Counted from the first letter of the stretch, positions 1 to 7,107 are shown. The stretch: DNA of 12,407 nucleotides from Burkholderiales bacterium (GCA_947462175.1 CANHOE010000040.1:1-12407), one strand, 5' to 3'. Program-made: numbers and translations. Notes: generated by a model from the sequence alone, not told the origin.

Positions 1-1460
1 GCCAGCCCGTCACGCACGCCACCGCGCGGGCCGGTGCTGCCGAACAGGATGTCGCTCAAACCGCCGAACATGCCACCGCCGCTGGCTTCGGCAGGTGCCG
101 CCGCCTTGCCTGCGGCTGTCGGCGCCTGCTGAATCGTTGCTGACGCCTCTGCTGCGGCTGCGGTGGCCCGCCCCTTGATCTTCTCGTAGGCCGATTCCCG
201 ATCGACCGATTTCTCGTACACCCCTGCCACCAGTGAATTCGCGATCAGCGTCTGCCGCTGCGCGGGCGTGATCGGCCCGATCTGGCTACCCGGTGGCAGG
301 ATGAATACCCGCTCGGTGATGCTCGGCCGGCCCTTCGCGTCGAGGAAGCTGACCAGCGCTTCGCCCACCGCCAGTTCGGTGATGGCGGTTTCGATGTCGA
401 GGCCCGGCTTCGCGCGCATCGTGCTGGCGGCCGCCTTGACCGCTTTCTGGTCGCGCGGCGTGAAGGCGCGCAGCGCGTGCTGCACTCGGTTGCCGAGCTG
501 GGCGAGCACCGTGTCGGGAATGTCCAGCGGGTTCTGCGTCACGAAGTAGACGCCGACGCCTTTGCTGCGAACCAGCCGAACCACCAGCTCGATGCGCTCG
601 ACCAGCGCAGTCGGCGCTTCCTTGAAGAGCAGGTGCGCCTCGTCGAAGAAGAACACCAGCTTGGGCTGCTCCAGATCGCCCACCTCGGGCAACTGCTCAA
701 ACAACTCGCTCAGCATCCACAGCAGGAAGGTCGAATACAGCCGCGGGCTGTTCATCAGCTGGTCGGCGGCCAGGATGTTGATCACGCCCTTGCCGCCCTC
801 GGTCTGCATGAAGTCGGCGATGTTGAGCATCGGCTCTCCGAAGAATCGGTCGCCGCCCTGTTGCTCGATCTGCAGCAGGCCGCGCTGGATCGCGCCGATG
901 CTGGCGGCGCTGACGTTGCCGTATTCGGTGGTGAACTGGCTCGCGTTCTCGCCCACGTACTGCAGCATCGCGCGCAGGTCCTTCAAATCGAGCAACAGCA
1001 GGCCGTTGTCGTCGGCGATCTTGAACACCAGGCTCAGCACCCCCTGCTGCGTTTCATTGAGCGCCAGCATCCGCGCCAGCATCAAAGGGCCCATGTCGCT
1101 GACGGTCGCGCGCACCGGGTGGCCCTGGGCCTTCTTGTCCGCTTTGGCGTCACCCGCGAAGACATCCCACAGCGTCGCCGGGCAGGCCGCGGAGGCCGGC
1201 GTGTCGAGGCCACGCTCCTTCAGCACCGCCGCCAGCTTGTCGCTCACCTTGCCGGCCTGCGTGATGCCGGTCAGATCGCCTTTCACGTCTGCCATGAACA
1301 CCGGCACGCCGATCAGGCTGAAGTTCTCGGCCAGCGTTTGCAGCGTGATCGTCTTGCCGGTGCCAGTGGCGCCGGTGATCAGCCCGTGGCGGTTGGCGAG
1401 CGCGGGCAACAGAAAGCACTCGGTGTCGCCGTGCTTGGCAACCAGGATCGGCTCGGCCAT
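1..1460 (-). CDS. HerA-like (DUF853/YjgR family) ATPase, C-terminus cut by window edge
   Basis: Seen: a minus-strand frame stays open from an ATG at 1460-1458 to the window edge (486 codons). A Shine-Dalgarno-like GGAG (1471-1468) lies 7 nt before the ATG. Walker A is GATGTGKT at residues 30-37; Walker B is LVFFFDEAH at 268-276, with acidic D273/E274. The stretch RSKGVGVYFVTQNPLDIPD follows, typical of the DUF853 family. After about residue 420 the chain turns Ala-rich, then shows a Gly-rich GGGMFGG segment and runs off the window. Known: this family belongs to the HerA/FtsK P-loop superfamily; E. coli YjgR is about 500 residues and its physiological role is not established. Inference: a cytoplasmic ATPase missing only a few tens of C-terminal residues here. 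It is divergent from yebC and so not part of that operon. Family assignment is firm; substrate and function are unknown. Confidence 0.92.
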   Translation of the reverse strand, partial: MAEPILVAKHGDTECFLLPALANRHGLITGATGTGKTITLQTLAENFSLIGVPVFMADVKGDLTGITQAGKVSDKLAAVLKERGLDTPASAACPATLWDVFAGDAKADKKAQGHPVRATVSDMGPLMLARMLALNETQQGVLSLVFKIADDNGLLLLDLKDLRAMLQYVGENASQFTTEYGNVSAASIGAIQRGLLQIEQQGGDRFFGEPMLNIADFMQTEGGKGVINILAADQLMNSPRLYSTFLLWMLSELFEQLPEVGDLEQPKLVFFFDEAHLLFKEAPTALVERIELVVRLVRSKGVGVYFVTQNPLDIPDTVLAQLGNRVQHALRAFTPRDQKAVKAAASTMRAKPGLDIETAITELAVGEALVSFLDAKGRPSITERVFILPPGSQIGPITPAQRQTLIANSLVAGVYEKSVDRESAYEKIKGRATAAAAEASATIQQAPTAAGKAAAPAEASGGGMFGGLSDILFGSTGPRGGVRDGL

Positions 1461-1474
1461 GGGGCAGCTCCAAT

Positions 1475-1495
1475 GGGTCAGGGGCAGGGTGGGGG
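1475..1495 (+). other. G-quadruplex-type motif in divergent intergenic region
   Basis: Four G-runs lie within 21 bases of the plus strand: G3 (1475-1477), G4 (1481-1484), G3 (1487-1489) and G5 (1491-1495), with loops of 3, 2 and 1 bases. Two more GGG runs follow at 1505-1507 and 1509-1511. This fits the standard G3+N1-7 pattern with short loops. It begins 15 bases from the start codon of the DUF853 gene, on that gene's template strand, and overlaps the place where a -35 element for yebC would fall. Folding in vivo is not shown. Confidence 0.55.
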
Positions 1496-1515
1496 CCAGC
1501 GCCAGGGCGGGCACG

Positions 1516-1521
1516 TAAAAT
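1516..1521 (+). promoter_or_regulatory. Possible -10 element for the yebC operon
   Basis: TAAAAT matches the sigma-70 -10 consensus at five of six bases and lies about 66 bases before the yebC start in an otherwise GC-rich stretch. No convincing -35 hexamer sits 16-18 bases upstream, where the G-rich array lies. The call rests on one hexamer and its position in the divergent gap. Confidence 0.3.
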
Positions 1522-1587
1522 CACAGTCTATCCAACAAAACACGGCAGGCCGCGGTACGGCGAAGCCTGTGCAGGAGGCGCCATTTC

Positions 1588-2313
1588 ATGGCCGGACATT
1601 CCAAGTGGGCCAATATCCAGCACCGCAAGGGTCGCCAGGACGAAAAGCGCGGCCGCATCTGGACGCGCATCATCCGTGAGATCACTGTGGCGGCGCGCCT
1701 GGGCGGCGCCGATCTGGCGCTGAACCCGCGGCTGCGGCTGGCGGTCGACAAGGCCAAAGCGGCCAACATGCCGGCCGACACCGTCAAGAAGAACATCGAC
1801 AAGGCCACCGGCAACCTCGAAGGCGTCAGCTATGAAGAAATCCGCTACGAGGGCTATGGCATCGGCGGTGCGGCCGTCATCATCGACACCATGACCGACA
1901 ACAAGGTGCGCACCGTGGCCGAAGTGCGGCATGTGTTCAGCAAGTACGGTGGCAACATGGGCACCGAAGGTTCGGTGGCCTTTCAGTTCAAGCACTGCGG
2001 GCAGTTGGTCTTTGCGCCTGGCACCAGCGAAGACAAGGTGATGGAAGTGGCGTTGGAGGCCGGTGCCGACGACGTCGTCACCGGCGACGATGGCGCCATC
2101 GAGGTGCTCACTGCGCCTCAGGAGTTTGAATCCATCAGGGCGGCGCTCGAAGCAGTCGGCCTGAAACCCGAGGTGGCTGAAGTGACGATGCGTGCCGAGA
2201 ACACGGTGGAAATCACCGGCGAAGATGCGATCCGCATGCAGAAACTGCTCGACGCGATGGAAGACCTGGACGACGTTCAGGCGGTGTTCCACAACGCTGA
2301 AATCAGCCCATGA
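1588..2313 (+). CDS. yebC: YebC/TACO1-family translation factor / regulator
   Basis: Seen: 241 codons, close to the usual length of about 240-250. The N-terminus MAGHSKWANIQHRKGRQD is the family signature, and the middle carries YEEIRYEGYGIGGAAVIID. An AGGAGG ribosome binding site at 1573-1578 lies 9 nt before the ATG and fixes the start. Known: members were long annotated as DNA-binding regulators (PmpR in Pseudomonas); later work on YebC and its mitochondrial relative TACO1 points to a ribosome-associated factor that helps translation through proline-rich stretches. Inference: cytoplasmic, first gene of the collinear block, with its stop overlapping the purD start by 4 bases (ATGA). Proline runs encoded in this window (PPPP in RNase G, PPP near the kinase N-terminus) are the kind of stretch such a factor could act on, but no specific link is shown. 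Confidence 0.95.
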   Translation: MAGHSKWANIQHRKGRQDEKRGRIWTRIIREITVAARLGGADLALNPRLRLAVDKAKAANMPADTVKKNIDKATGNLEGVSYEEIRYEGYGIGGAAVIIDTMTDNKVRTVAEVRHVFSKYGGNMGTEGSVAFQFKHCGQLVFAPGTSEDKVMEVALEAGADDVVTGDDGAIEVLTAPQEFESIRAALEAVGLKPEVAEVTMRAENTVEITGEDAIRMQKLLDAMEDLDDVQAVFHNAEISP

Positions 2314-3599
2314 AGGTCCTCGTGATCGGATCAGGCGGCCGCGAGCACGCGATCGCTTGGAAATTGCTGCAATCGACCAAGGTGCAGACGGTTTACGTCG
2401 CCCCAGGCAATGGCGGCACCGCCATGGACCCCCGGCTGCATAACCTGCCTCTGACCGACTTCAACGACCTGGCCGAGTTCGCCGAGCGCGAAAAGATCGC
2501 GTTGACGGTGGTCGGTCCCGAAGGCCCGCTGGCCGGCGGCATCGTTGATTTCTTCCGTGCGCGCGGGCTGCGCATCTTCGGCCCCACCAAGGCGGCGGCG
2601 CAGCTCGAAAGCTCGAAGGCCTTTGCCAAGGCCTTCATGAAGCGGCACCAAATACCCACTGCCGCCTACGAAACCTTCACGGACGCGGCGCTCGCCCATG
2701 CCTACGTCGACCAGCAGGGCGCCCCCATCGTCATCAAGGCCGATGGCCTGGCCGCGGGCAAGGGCGTGGTGGTGGCGACCACGCTGGCGCAGGCCCATGA
2801 AGCGATCGACTGGATGCTGGGCACCGATGCCAGCGGTGTCAGCCTCGACGTCAAACACAACGATGTGCCCCGCGTCGTGATCGAGCAGTTCCTCGAAGGC
2901 GAGGAAGCCAGCTTCATCGTGATGTGCGACGGCAAGAACGTCGTGTCGCTTGCCACCAGCCAGGATCACAAGCGCCTGCTCGATGGCGACGAAGGCCCGA
3001 ACACCGGCGGCATGGGCGCGTATTCGCCCGCGCCGGTGGTCACGCCAAACGTGCACGCCAAGGCGATGCAGGAAATCATTTTGCCGACCATCGAAGGCAT
3101 GGCCAAGGACGGCGTGCCGTTCACTGGCTTCCTGTATGCCGGCCTGATGATCGACGCGCACGGCCAGCCGCGAACGGTTGAATTCAACTGCCGCCTCGGC
3201 GACCCGGAAACGCAGCCGATCCTGATGCGCCTCAAAAGCGATCTGTTCGACCTGTTCGCCCATGCCACCGATGGCACGCTCGACGAGGTCGAATTGCACT
3301 GGGACCGCCGCGTCGCCCTCGGCGTTGTCGTCGCTGCGGCTGGATACCCCGGCACGCCGCGCAAGGGCGATGCCATCCAAGGCATCCCCGCCGAAGCGGT
3401 CGACGGCATCGTGTTCCACGCCGGTACCGAATTGCGTGATGGCAAGCTGCTGACCGCCGGCGGGCGCGTGCTGTGCGTGACGGTGCTGGCCGATTCGGTC
3501 AAGCAGGCCCAATCCCGCGCGTACGAGTTGCTGAAAGCCATCTGCTTCGACGGCATGCAGTACCGCAAGGACATCGGCCACCGCGCCATGAAACGTTGA
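2310..3599 (+). CDS. purD: Phosphoribosylamine-glycine ligase (GAR synthetase)
   Basis: Catalyses the second step of purine synthesis: 5-phosphoribosylamine + glycine + ATP gives glycinamide ribonucleotide. Seen: 429 residues, the usual length. The N-terminal domain starts MKVLVIGSGGREHA. The ATP-grasp part includes VIKADGLAAGKGVVVA (residues 141-156), the stretch around SQDHKRLLDGDEGPNTGGMG (217-236), and EFNCRLGDPETQ (291-302), which holds metal/ATP-binding residues of the family. The C-terminal domain appears complete. The ATG overlaps the yebC stop (ATGA, 2310-2313), so translation is probably coupled; I see no separate promoter. Soluble cytoplasmic enzyme. In many bacteria purD lies with purH, but here it is followed by hemF after 13 bases. 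A full-length open frame also exists on the opposite strand, explained by GC-rich codon use. Confidence 0.98.
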   Translation: MKVLVIGSGGREHAIAWKLLQSTKVQTVYVAPGNGGTAMDPRLHNLPLTDFNDLAEFAEREKIALTVVGPEGPLAGGIVDFFRARGLRIFGPTKAAAQLESSKAFAKAFMKRHQIPTAAYETFTDAALAHAYVDQQGAPIVIKADGLAAGKGVVVATTLAQAHEAIDWMLGTDASGVSLDVKHNDVPRVVIEQFLEGEEASFIVMCDGKNVVSLATSQDHKRLLDGDEGPNTGGMGAYSPAPVVTPNVHAKAMQEIILPTIEGMAKDGVPFTGFLYAGLMIDAHGQPRTVEFNCRLGDPETQPILMRLKSDLFDLFAHATDGTLDEVELHWDRRVALGVVVAAAGYPGTPRKGDAIQGIPAEAVDGIVFHAGTELRDGKLLTAGGRVLCVTVLADSVKQAQSRAYELLKAICFDGMQYRKDIGHRAMKR

Positions 3600-3612
3600 C
3601 CCGCATCTGACC

Positions 3613-4533
3613 ATGAGCACACAAGCCGTTCGAGACTACCTGCTGGGTTTGCAGGACCGCATCATCAGCGCGATGGAACGTGAGGGCGGGCAACCGTTTC
3701 GCACCGACGGCTGGGTCCGGCCACCGGGTGAGCGCCTGCAGGGCGATGGGCTGTCGCGTCTGATCGAAGACGGCGACCTGCTTGAGCGCGGCGGCTGCAA
3801 TTTCTCGCATGTGCGCGGCCCCCAGCTGCCGCCATCGGCCACCCAGCATCGGCCCGAGCTGGCTGGCGCGCCGTTCGAGGCGATGGGCGTGTCACTGGTG
3901 TTCCACCCGCGCAATCCGTATGTGCCCACGATGCACATGAATGTGCGCTCATTTGCCGCGCTGCCCGAGGGCAAGGAGCCGGTAGTCTGGTTCGGCGGCG
4001 GCATGGACCTCACCCCGTACTACGGCTTCGAGGAAGACGCTGCGCACTTCCACCGCGTCAACCGCGATGCCTTGGCACCCTTCGGCGACGACAAGTACCC
4101 TCGCTTCAAAACCTGGTGCGACGAGTACTTCTTTCTCAAGCACCGCGGCGAGCCTCGCGGCGTCGGTGGCGTGTTCTTCGACGATTTTTCGGAACTGGGC
4201 TTCGACCGCAGCTTCGAGATGATGCAAGCCGTGGGCAATGCGATGGTCGACGCCTACCTGCCCATCGTGCAGCGTCGCAAGAACACCGCGTACACCGAGC
4301 GCGAGCGCGACTTCCAGGCCTATCGCCGCGGGCGCTACGTCGAGTTCAACCTGGTGTTCGACCGCGGCACGCTGTTCGGACTGCAGTCGGGCGGGCGCAC
4401 CGAAAGCATCCTGATGTCGATGCCGCCCATCGTGAAATGGCGCTACGACTGGAAGCCCGAAGCCGATACGCCTGAAGCGCGGCTCTACAGCGACTTCCTC
4501 CGGCCGCGCGACTGGGCGGACTGGTCCGCTTGA
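3613..4533 (+). CDS. hemF: Oxygen-dependent coproporphyrinogen III oxidase
   Basis: Oxidatively decarboxylates two propionate groups of coproporphyrinogen III to give protoporphyrinogen IX, using O2. Seen: 306 residues (E. coli HemF about 300). Signatures are HMNVRSF (108-114), WFGGGMDLTPYY (126-137), PRGVGGVFFDDF (181-192) and GRYVEFNLVFDRGTLFGLQSG (late third). H98, H108, H147 and H177 sit at spacing that fits the four conserved histidines discussed for the E. coli enzyme. The chain looks complete. The start is the ATG 13 bases after the purD stop; no strong ribosome binding site is visible, so upstream translation may help. It implies aerobic haem synthesis; an anaerobic HemN, if present, is outside the window. 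Confidence 0.98.
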   Translation: MSTQAVRDYLLGLQDRIISAMEREGGQPFRTDGWVRPPGERLQGDGLSRLIEDGDLLERGGCNFSHVRGPQLPPSATQHRPELAGAPFEAMGVSLVFHPRNPYVPTMHMNVRSFAALPEGKEPVVWFGGGMDLTPYYGFEEDAAHFHRVNRDALAPFGDDKYPRFKTWCDEYFFLKHRGEPRGVGGVFFDDFSELGFDRSFEMMQAVGNAMVDAYLPIVQRRKNTAYTERERDFQAYRRGRYVEFNLVFDRGTLFGLQSGGRTESILMSMPPIVKWRYDWKPEADTPEARLYSDFLRPRDWADWSA

Positions 4534-5099
4534 AACGCATTGGCCTGTTCGGCGGCAGCTTCGACCCGGTGCACAACGCGCACCTGTCGCTGGCAAAGGC
4601 GGCGCTGCGAGACCTGGCTCTCGATGAACTGCGCTGGATCCCCGCAGGCCACCCTTGGCAGAAAACCCGCGCCGTGACGTTCGCCGGGCACCGCGAGGCG
4701 ATGGTCGCACTCGCGATCGAAGGCGAACCGCGCTTCGTGCTCGACCGCATCGAACTCGATCGCCCCGGCCCGAGCTACACGCTCGACACCGTGCGCGCTC
4801 TGCAAGCCGCGCAACCCGGCGCGCAGTGGTTTCTGATCGTCGGGCAGGATCAGCAGGCGGGCCTGCCGACGTGGCACGGCATTGATGAACTGCGCAGCCT
4901 CATCACGCTGGCCGTTGCGCAGCGACCCGGCGTTCCTGAGGTTGCTGCCTCGGAAGCCGCGGTGCGCACCATTGAATTGCCGCCGATGACGCTTTCATCC
5001 ACCGAGCTGCGCGCCCGCTGCGCTGCGGGCCTGCCCATCGACGAGATGGTGCCCGCGAAGGTGGCGCGCTATATTGACCAACACGGGCTGTACCGGTGA
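4530..5099 (+). CDS. nadD: Nicotinate-nucleotide adenylyltransferase (TTG start)
   Basis: Transfers AMP from ATP to nicotinate mononucleotide, forming deamido-NAD in NAD synthesis. Seen: 189 residues, slightly shorter than many homologues. The nucleotidyltransferase signature GGSFDPVHNAH (8-18) carries the HxxH-type motif; VGQDQ is at 104-108 and the C-terminal SSTELR motif at 156-161. The start is TTG at 4530-4532, overlapping the hemF stop (TTGA). No ATG lies close by in frame, and the TTG places MKRIGLFGGSFDP exactly where the family N-terminus should be, so I prefer it. The rare start and the overlap suggest expression coupled to hemF. It is followed by rsfS, the common bacterial nadD-rsfS-rlmH arrangement, which supports the call. 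Confidence 0.96.
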   Translation: MKRIGLFGGSFDPVHNAHLSLAKAALRDLALDELRWIPAGHPWQKTRAVTFAGHREAMVALAIEGEPRFVLDRIELDRPGPSYTLDTVRALQAAQPGAQWFLIVGQDQQAGLPTWHGIDELRSLITLAVAQRPGVPEVAASEAAVRTIELPPMTLSSTELRARCAAGLPIDEMVPAKVARYIDQHGLYR

Positions 5100-5146
5100 A
5101 CTCACCGCGCCCCACGCATTTCGAGGCACGCGCCGGCTGGCGCATC

Positions 5147-5151
5147 AGGAG
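5147..5151 (+). promoter_or_regulatory. Ribosome binding site of rsfS
   Basis: AGGAG lies 4 nt before the ATG at 5156 in the 56-base gap after nadD. The spacing is short but it decides the rsfS start, which matches the family N-terminus. I see no terminator or promoter in this gap, so read-through from nadD is likely. Confidence 0.6.
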
Positions 5152-5155
5152 TTGA

Positions 5156-5995
5156 ATGGACATCAAGAAACTGCAACGCGCCATCGTCGATGGTCTGGAA
5201 GACGTCAAGGGCCAGAACATCCTCGTGTTCGACACCGAACACCTGTCGTCGCTGTTCGAGCGCGTGATCATCGCCTCGGGCACCAGCAATCGGCAGACGA
5301 AATCGCTGGCCAGCAGCGTTCGTGACGCGGTCAAGCAGGCAGGCTTTCCGGTGCCCCGCACCGAAGGCGAAGTCAATGGCGAATGGATCATCGTCGACTG
5401 CGGCGCGGCGGTGGTGCACCTGATGCAGCCCAACATTCGCGAGTACTACCACCTCGAAGAAATCTGGGGCGAGAAGCCCGTCAAGCTCAAGCTCGACACC
5501 GCGCCGAAGCGTCTGGTCAAAGCCGAAGAAGCGCCGGCCGAACCCAAGAAGAAAGCGCCTGCTCGCAAGGCCGCAGCCGCTGCGCCCGCAGAAGCGCCCG
5601 CGAAGAAGGCCCCCGCCCGCAAGACCCCTGCGCGTGCTGCCGATCCCGAGCCCGCTGCCCCCGCAGCCAAGCGCCGCCCCGCGGCCACCAAGTCAGCCGC
5701 GCCGGCCAAGCGTGCGGCGCCTGTCAAGACAGGCGTCAGCCGCACCGTTGGCGTGAAGTCCAGCGCAGGTGAGGGCGCCAAGGCGCCAGCTCGCAAGACG
5801 TCGTTGGCTCCTTCCCCCCGCGTGGCGAAGAAGGCGCCGATCAAGGTCATTGCGGTCAACAAGCCCACCACCAAGAAGGCCGCAAGCGCCCGCGCAGCCG
5901 TCAATGCGGCACCGGCCAAGCGACCTGCTGCCGGTAAAAGCGCGGCCAAGCCCGCAGCCAAGGCAGCACCCAAGAGAGCCCCGCGCAGCGCGTGA
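5156..5995 (+). CDS. rsfS: Ribosomal silencing factor RsfS with long Ala/Lys/Pro-rich tail
   Basis: Known: RsfS binds ribosomal protein L14 (uL14) on the 50S subunit and blocks joining with 30S, lowering translation in starvation. Seen: residues 1 to about 112 form the complete domain, including ASGTSNRQTKSLASSVRD (40-57), GEWIIVDCGAAVVHLMQ (75-91) and REYYHLEEIWGEKP (95-108). E. coli RsfS ends about here, at 105 residues. A further 167 residues (113-279) are low-complexity and basic, nearly all Ala, Lys, Pro and Arg with some Ser/Thr/Val. KAPARK occurs three times (133-138, 151-156, 209-214). The tail resembles bacterial histone H1-like and PAKK-type proteins. It shows no frame break and no second ribosome binding site, so it is read as one protein. 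Inference: the tail is disordered and may bind rRNA or DNA. The stop overlaps the rlmH GTG start. Confidence 0.93.
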   Translation: MDIKKLQRAIVDGLEDVKGQNILVFDTEHLSSLFERVIIASGTSNRQTKSLASSVRDAVKQAGFPVPRTEGEVNGEWIIVDCGAAVVHLMQPNIREYYHLEEIWGEKPVKLKLDTAPKRLVKAEEAPAEPKKKAPARKAAAAAPAEAPAKKAPARKTPARAADPEPAAPAAKRRPAATKSAAPAKRAAPVKTGVSRTVGVKSSAGEGAKAPARKTSLAPSPRVAKKAPIKVIAVNKPTTKKAASARAAVNAAPAKRPAAGKSAAKPAAKAAPKRAPRSA

Positions 5996-6459
5996 AACTG
6001 CTGCTGGTCGCCGTGGGCCAGCGTCAGCCCGCCTGGGCCGACGAGGCCTACCACGACTACGCCAAGCGCTTTCCACCCGATCTGCGGCTGGAGCTCAAGG
6101 CCGTGAAGGCCGAGCCGCGCAGCGGCAAGACGGCCGAGCAGCTGATGGCTGCCGAAGCGGTGCGCATCGAGGCGGCCTTGCCCAAGGGTGTGCGCCGCGT
6201 GGTACTCGATGAACACGGCACGCGGCTCACTACGGTGCAATTGGCGCAGCGTCTGACCGCCTGGACGCACGACGGGCGCGACGCGGCATTGATCGTCGGC
6301 GGACCGGACGGCCTGGCCCCGTCGTTGAAAGCCAGCGCCGACGAAACCCTGCGCTTGTCAGATCTGACCTTGCCGCATGCCTTCGTGCGGGTGCTGCTGG
6401 CCGAGGCGCTTTACCGCGCGTGGACGGTGACCATCAACCACCCCTATCACCGCGAATGA
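5992..6459 (+). CDS. rlmH: 23S rRNA pseudouridine-1915 N3-methyltransferase (GTG start)
   Basis: Methylates pseudouridine 1915 in helix 69 of 23S rRNA, preferring assembled 70S ribosomes and using S-adenosylmethionine. Seen: 155 residues, equal to E. coli RlmH. The SPOUT-fold signatures are complete: LIVGGPDG near residues 100-107 (AdoMet-binding knot) and the C-terminal LPHAFVRVLLAEALYRAW followed by NHPYHRE, nearly invariant in the family. The start is GTG at 5992-5994, overlapping the rsfS stop (GTGA); it gives MKLLLVAVG, the family N-terminus. The gene ends on a TGA that is part of a 14-bp tandem repeat leading into maf. Position after rsfS is the common bacterial order and supports both calls. 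Confidence 0.97.
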   Translation: MKLLLVAVGQRQPAWADEAYHDYAKRFPPDLRLELKAVKAEPRSGKTAEQLMAAEAVRIEAALPKGVRRVVLDEHGTRLTTVQLAQRLTAWTHDGRDAALIVGGPDGLAPSLKASADETLRLSDLTLPHAFVRVLLAEALYRAWTVTINHPYHRE

Positions 6460-6488
6460 ACTACCGCGAATGAAACACCGCGAATGAA
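6447..6488 (+). repeat. Three tandem 14-bp repeats at the rlmH-maf junction
   Basis: Three consecutive 14-bp units lie at 6447-6460, 6461-6474 and 6475-6488. They share the last eleven bases, CCGCGAATGAA, plus an A before them that is held in copies 1 and 3; the first bases vary. Copy 1 is the end of rlmH (His-Arg-Glu-stop). Each copy contains ATGA, an ATG overlapping a TGA. Because 14 is not a multiple of 3, each ATG opens a new frame that ends at the TGA of the next copy: MNYRE (6456-6473), MKHRE (6470-6487), then the maf frame at 6484. Confidence 0.9.
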
Positions 6489-7107
6489 GCGCAGCATGGC
6501 CACCGCACACGACTTCATCTACCTCGCGTCGCAAAGCCCGCGCCGCCGCCAGCTGCTCGAACAGATCGGCGTGCGTTGTGAGCTGCTGCTGGCCGACGCC
6601 ACCGAAGACGCCGAAGCGCTGGAAGCCGAACGCGTGGGCGAACTGCCGCTCGCCTATGTGCAGCGCGTCACCCGCGCCAAGCTGCACGCCGCGCAGCAAC
6701 GCCTGACGCAACGCCAGCTGCCGCCCGCGCCCATCCTGTGCTCCGACACCACGGTGGCGCTTGGCCGGCGCATCCACGGCAAGCCGCAGGATGCGGCCGA
6801 TGCGGCGGCCATCCTGAAGCAGCTGAGCGGCCGCACGCACCGTGTGATCACCGCCGTGGCGGTGGCTTCTGGAGCGGCCGAGCACCTCGCCGTGAGTACC
6901 TCGCGCGTGACCTTTACCGAGTTGAGTGCCGACACCCTCGAGCGATACATCGCCAGCGGCGAGCCCTTCGGCAAGGCCGGCGCCTACGGCATTCAGGGCG
7001 CGGCCGGCACGTGGGTGAAGCGCATCGACGGCAGCTACACCGGCATCATGGGCTTGCCGCTCCATGAGACGGCCGAGCTGCTGCGCGCCGTGGGCGTGCA
7101 ATGGTGA
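6484..7107 (+). CDS. maf: Maf family nucleoside triphosphate pyrophosphatase
   Basis: Known: Maf proteins hydrolyse nucleoside triphosphates (dTTP/UTP and modified nucleotides in the YhdE branch) to the monophosphate plus diphosphate, a housecleaning role. Seen: 207 residues with YLASQSPRRRQLL (13-25, P-loop-like substrate site), SDTTVALG (87-94, catalytic Asp88), PFGKAGAYGIQG (161-172, Lys164) and DGSYTGIMGLPLHET (182-196). All expected motifs are intact. Two starts are possible: ATG 6484, which is the last ATGA of the 14-bp repeat and overlaps the stop of a five-codon frame, or ATG 6496, four codons later. Neither has a clear ribosome binding site. I use 6484 because of the overlap, but the conserved part begins only after residue 10. 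Which Maf subgroup this is (dTTP/UTP or m7GTP) cannot be settled firmly by eye. Confidence 0.94.
   Translation: MKRSMATAHDFIYLASQSPRRRQLLEQIGVRCELLLADATEDAEALEAERVGELPLAYVQRVTRAKLHAAQQRLTQRQLPPAPILCSDTTVALGRRIHGKPQDAADAAAILKQLSGRTHRVITAVAVASGAAEHLAVSTSRVTFTELSADTLERYIASGEPFGKAGAYGIQGAAGTWVKRIDGSYTGIMGLPLHETAELLRAVGVQW

Noticed and set aside
477..1679. Plus-strand open frame of 400 codons
   Set aside because: It lies opposite the DUF853 ATPase, whose Walker motifs and family sequence are on the minus strand; the plus-strand protein is His/Gln/Arg-rich with no recognisable domain.
2331..3620. Minus-strand open frame of 429 codons covering purD
   Set aside because: It mirrors purD almost base for base, has the same length, and shows no known domain; GC-rich third positions explain long antisense frames.
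5100..5155. Terminator or promoter between nadD and rsfS
   Set aside because: Only a ribosome binding site is visible; short GC-rich inverted matches lack a T-run and no -10/-35 pair is seen.
5446..6270. Minus-strand Ala/Leu/Gly-rich frame opposite the rsfS tail
   Set aside because: It is the reverse complement of the Ala/Lys/Pro tail; its apparent hydrophobicity is a by-product of that composition, not a membrane protein.
6456..6487. The five-codon frames MNYRE and MKHRE as real peptide genes
   Set aside because: They arise from the 14-bp repeats and encode variants of the rlmH terminus; any role would be in ribosome relay, not as functional peptides, so they are not annotated as CDS.
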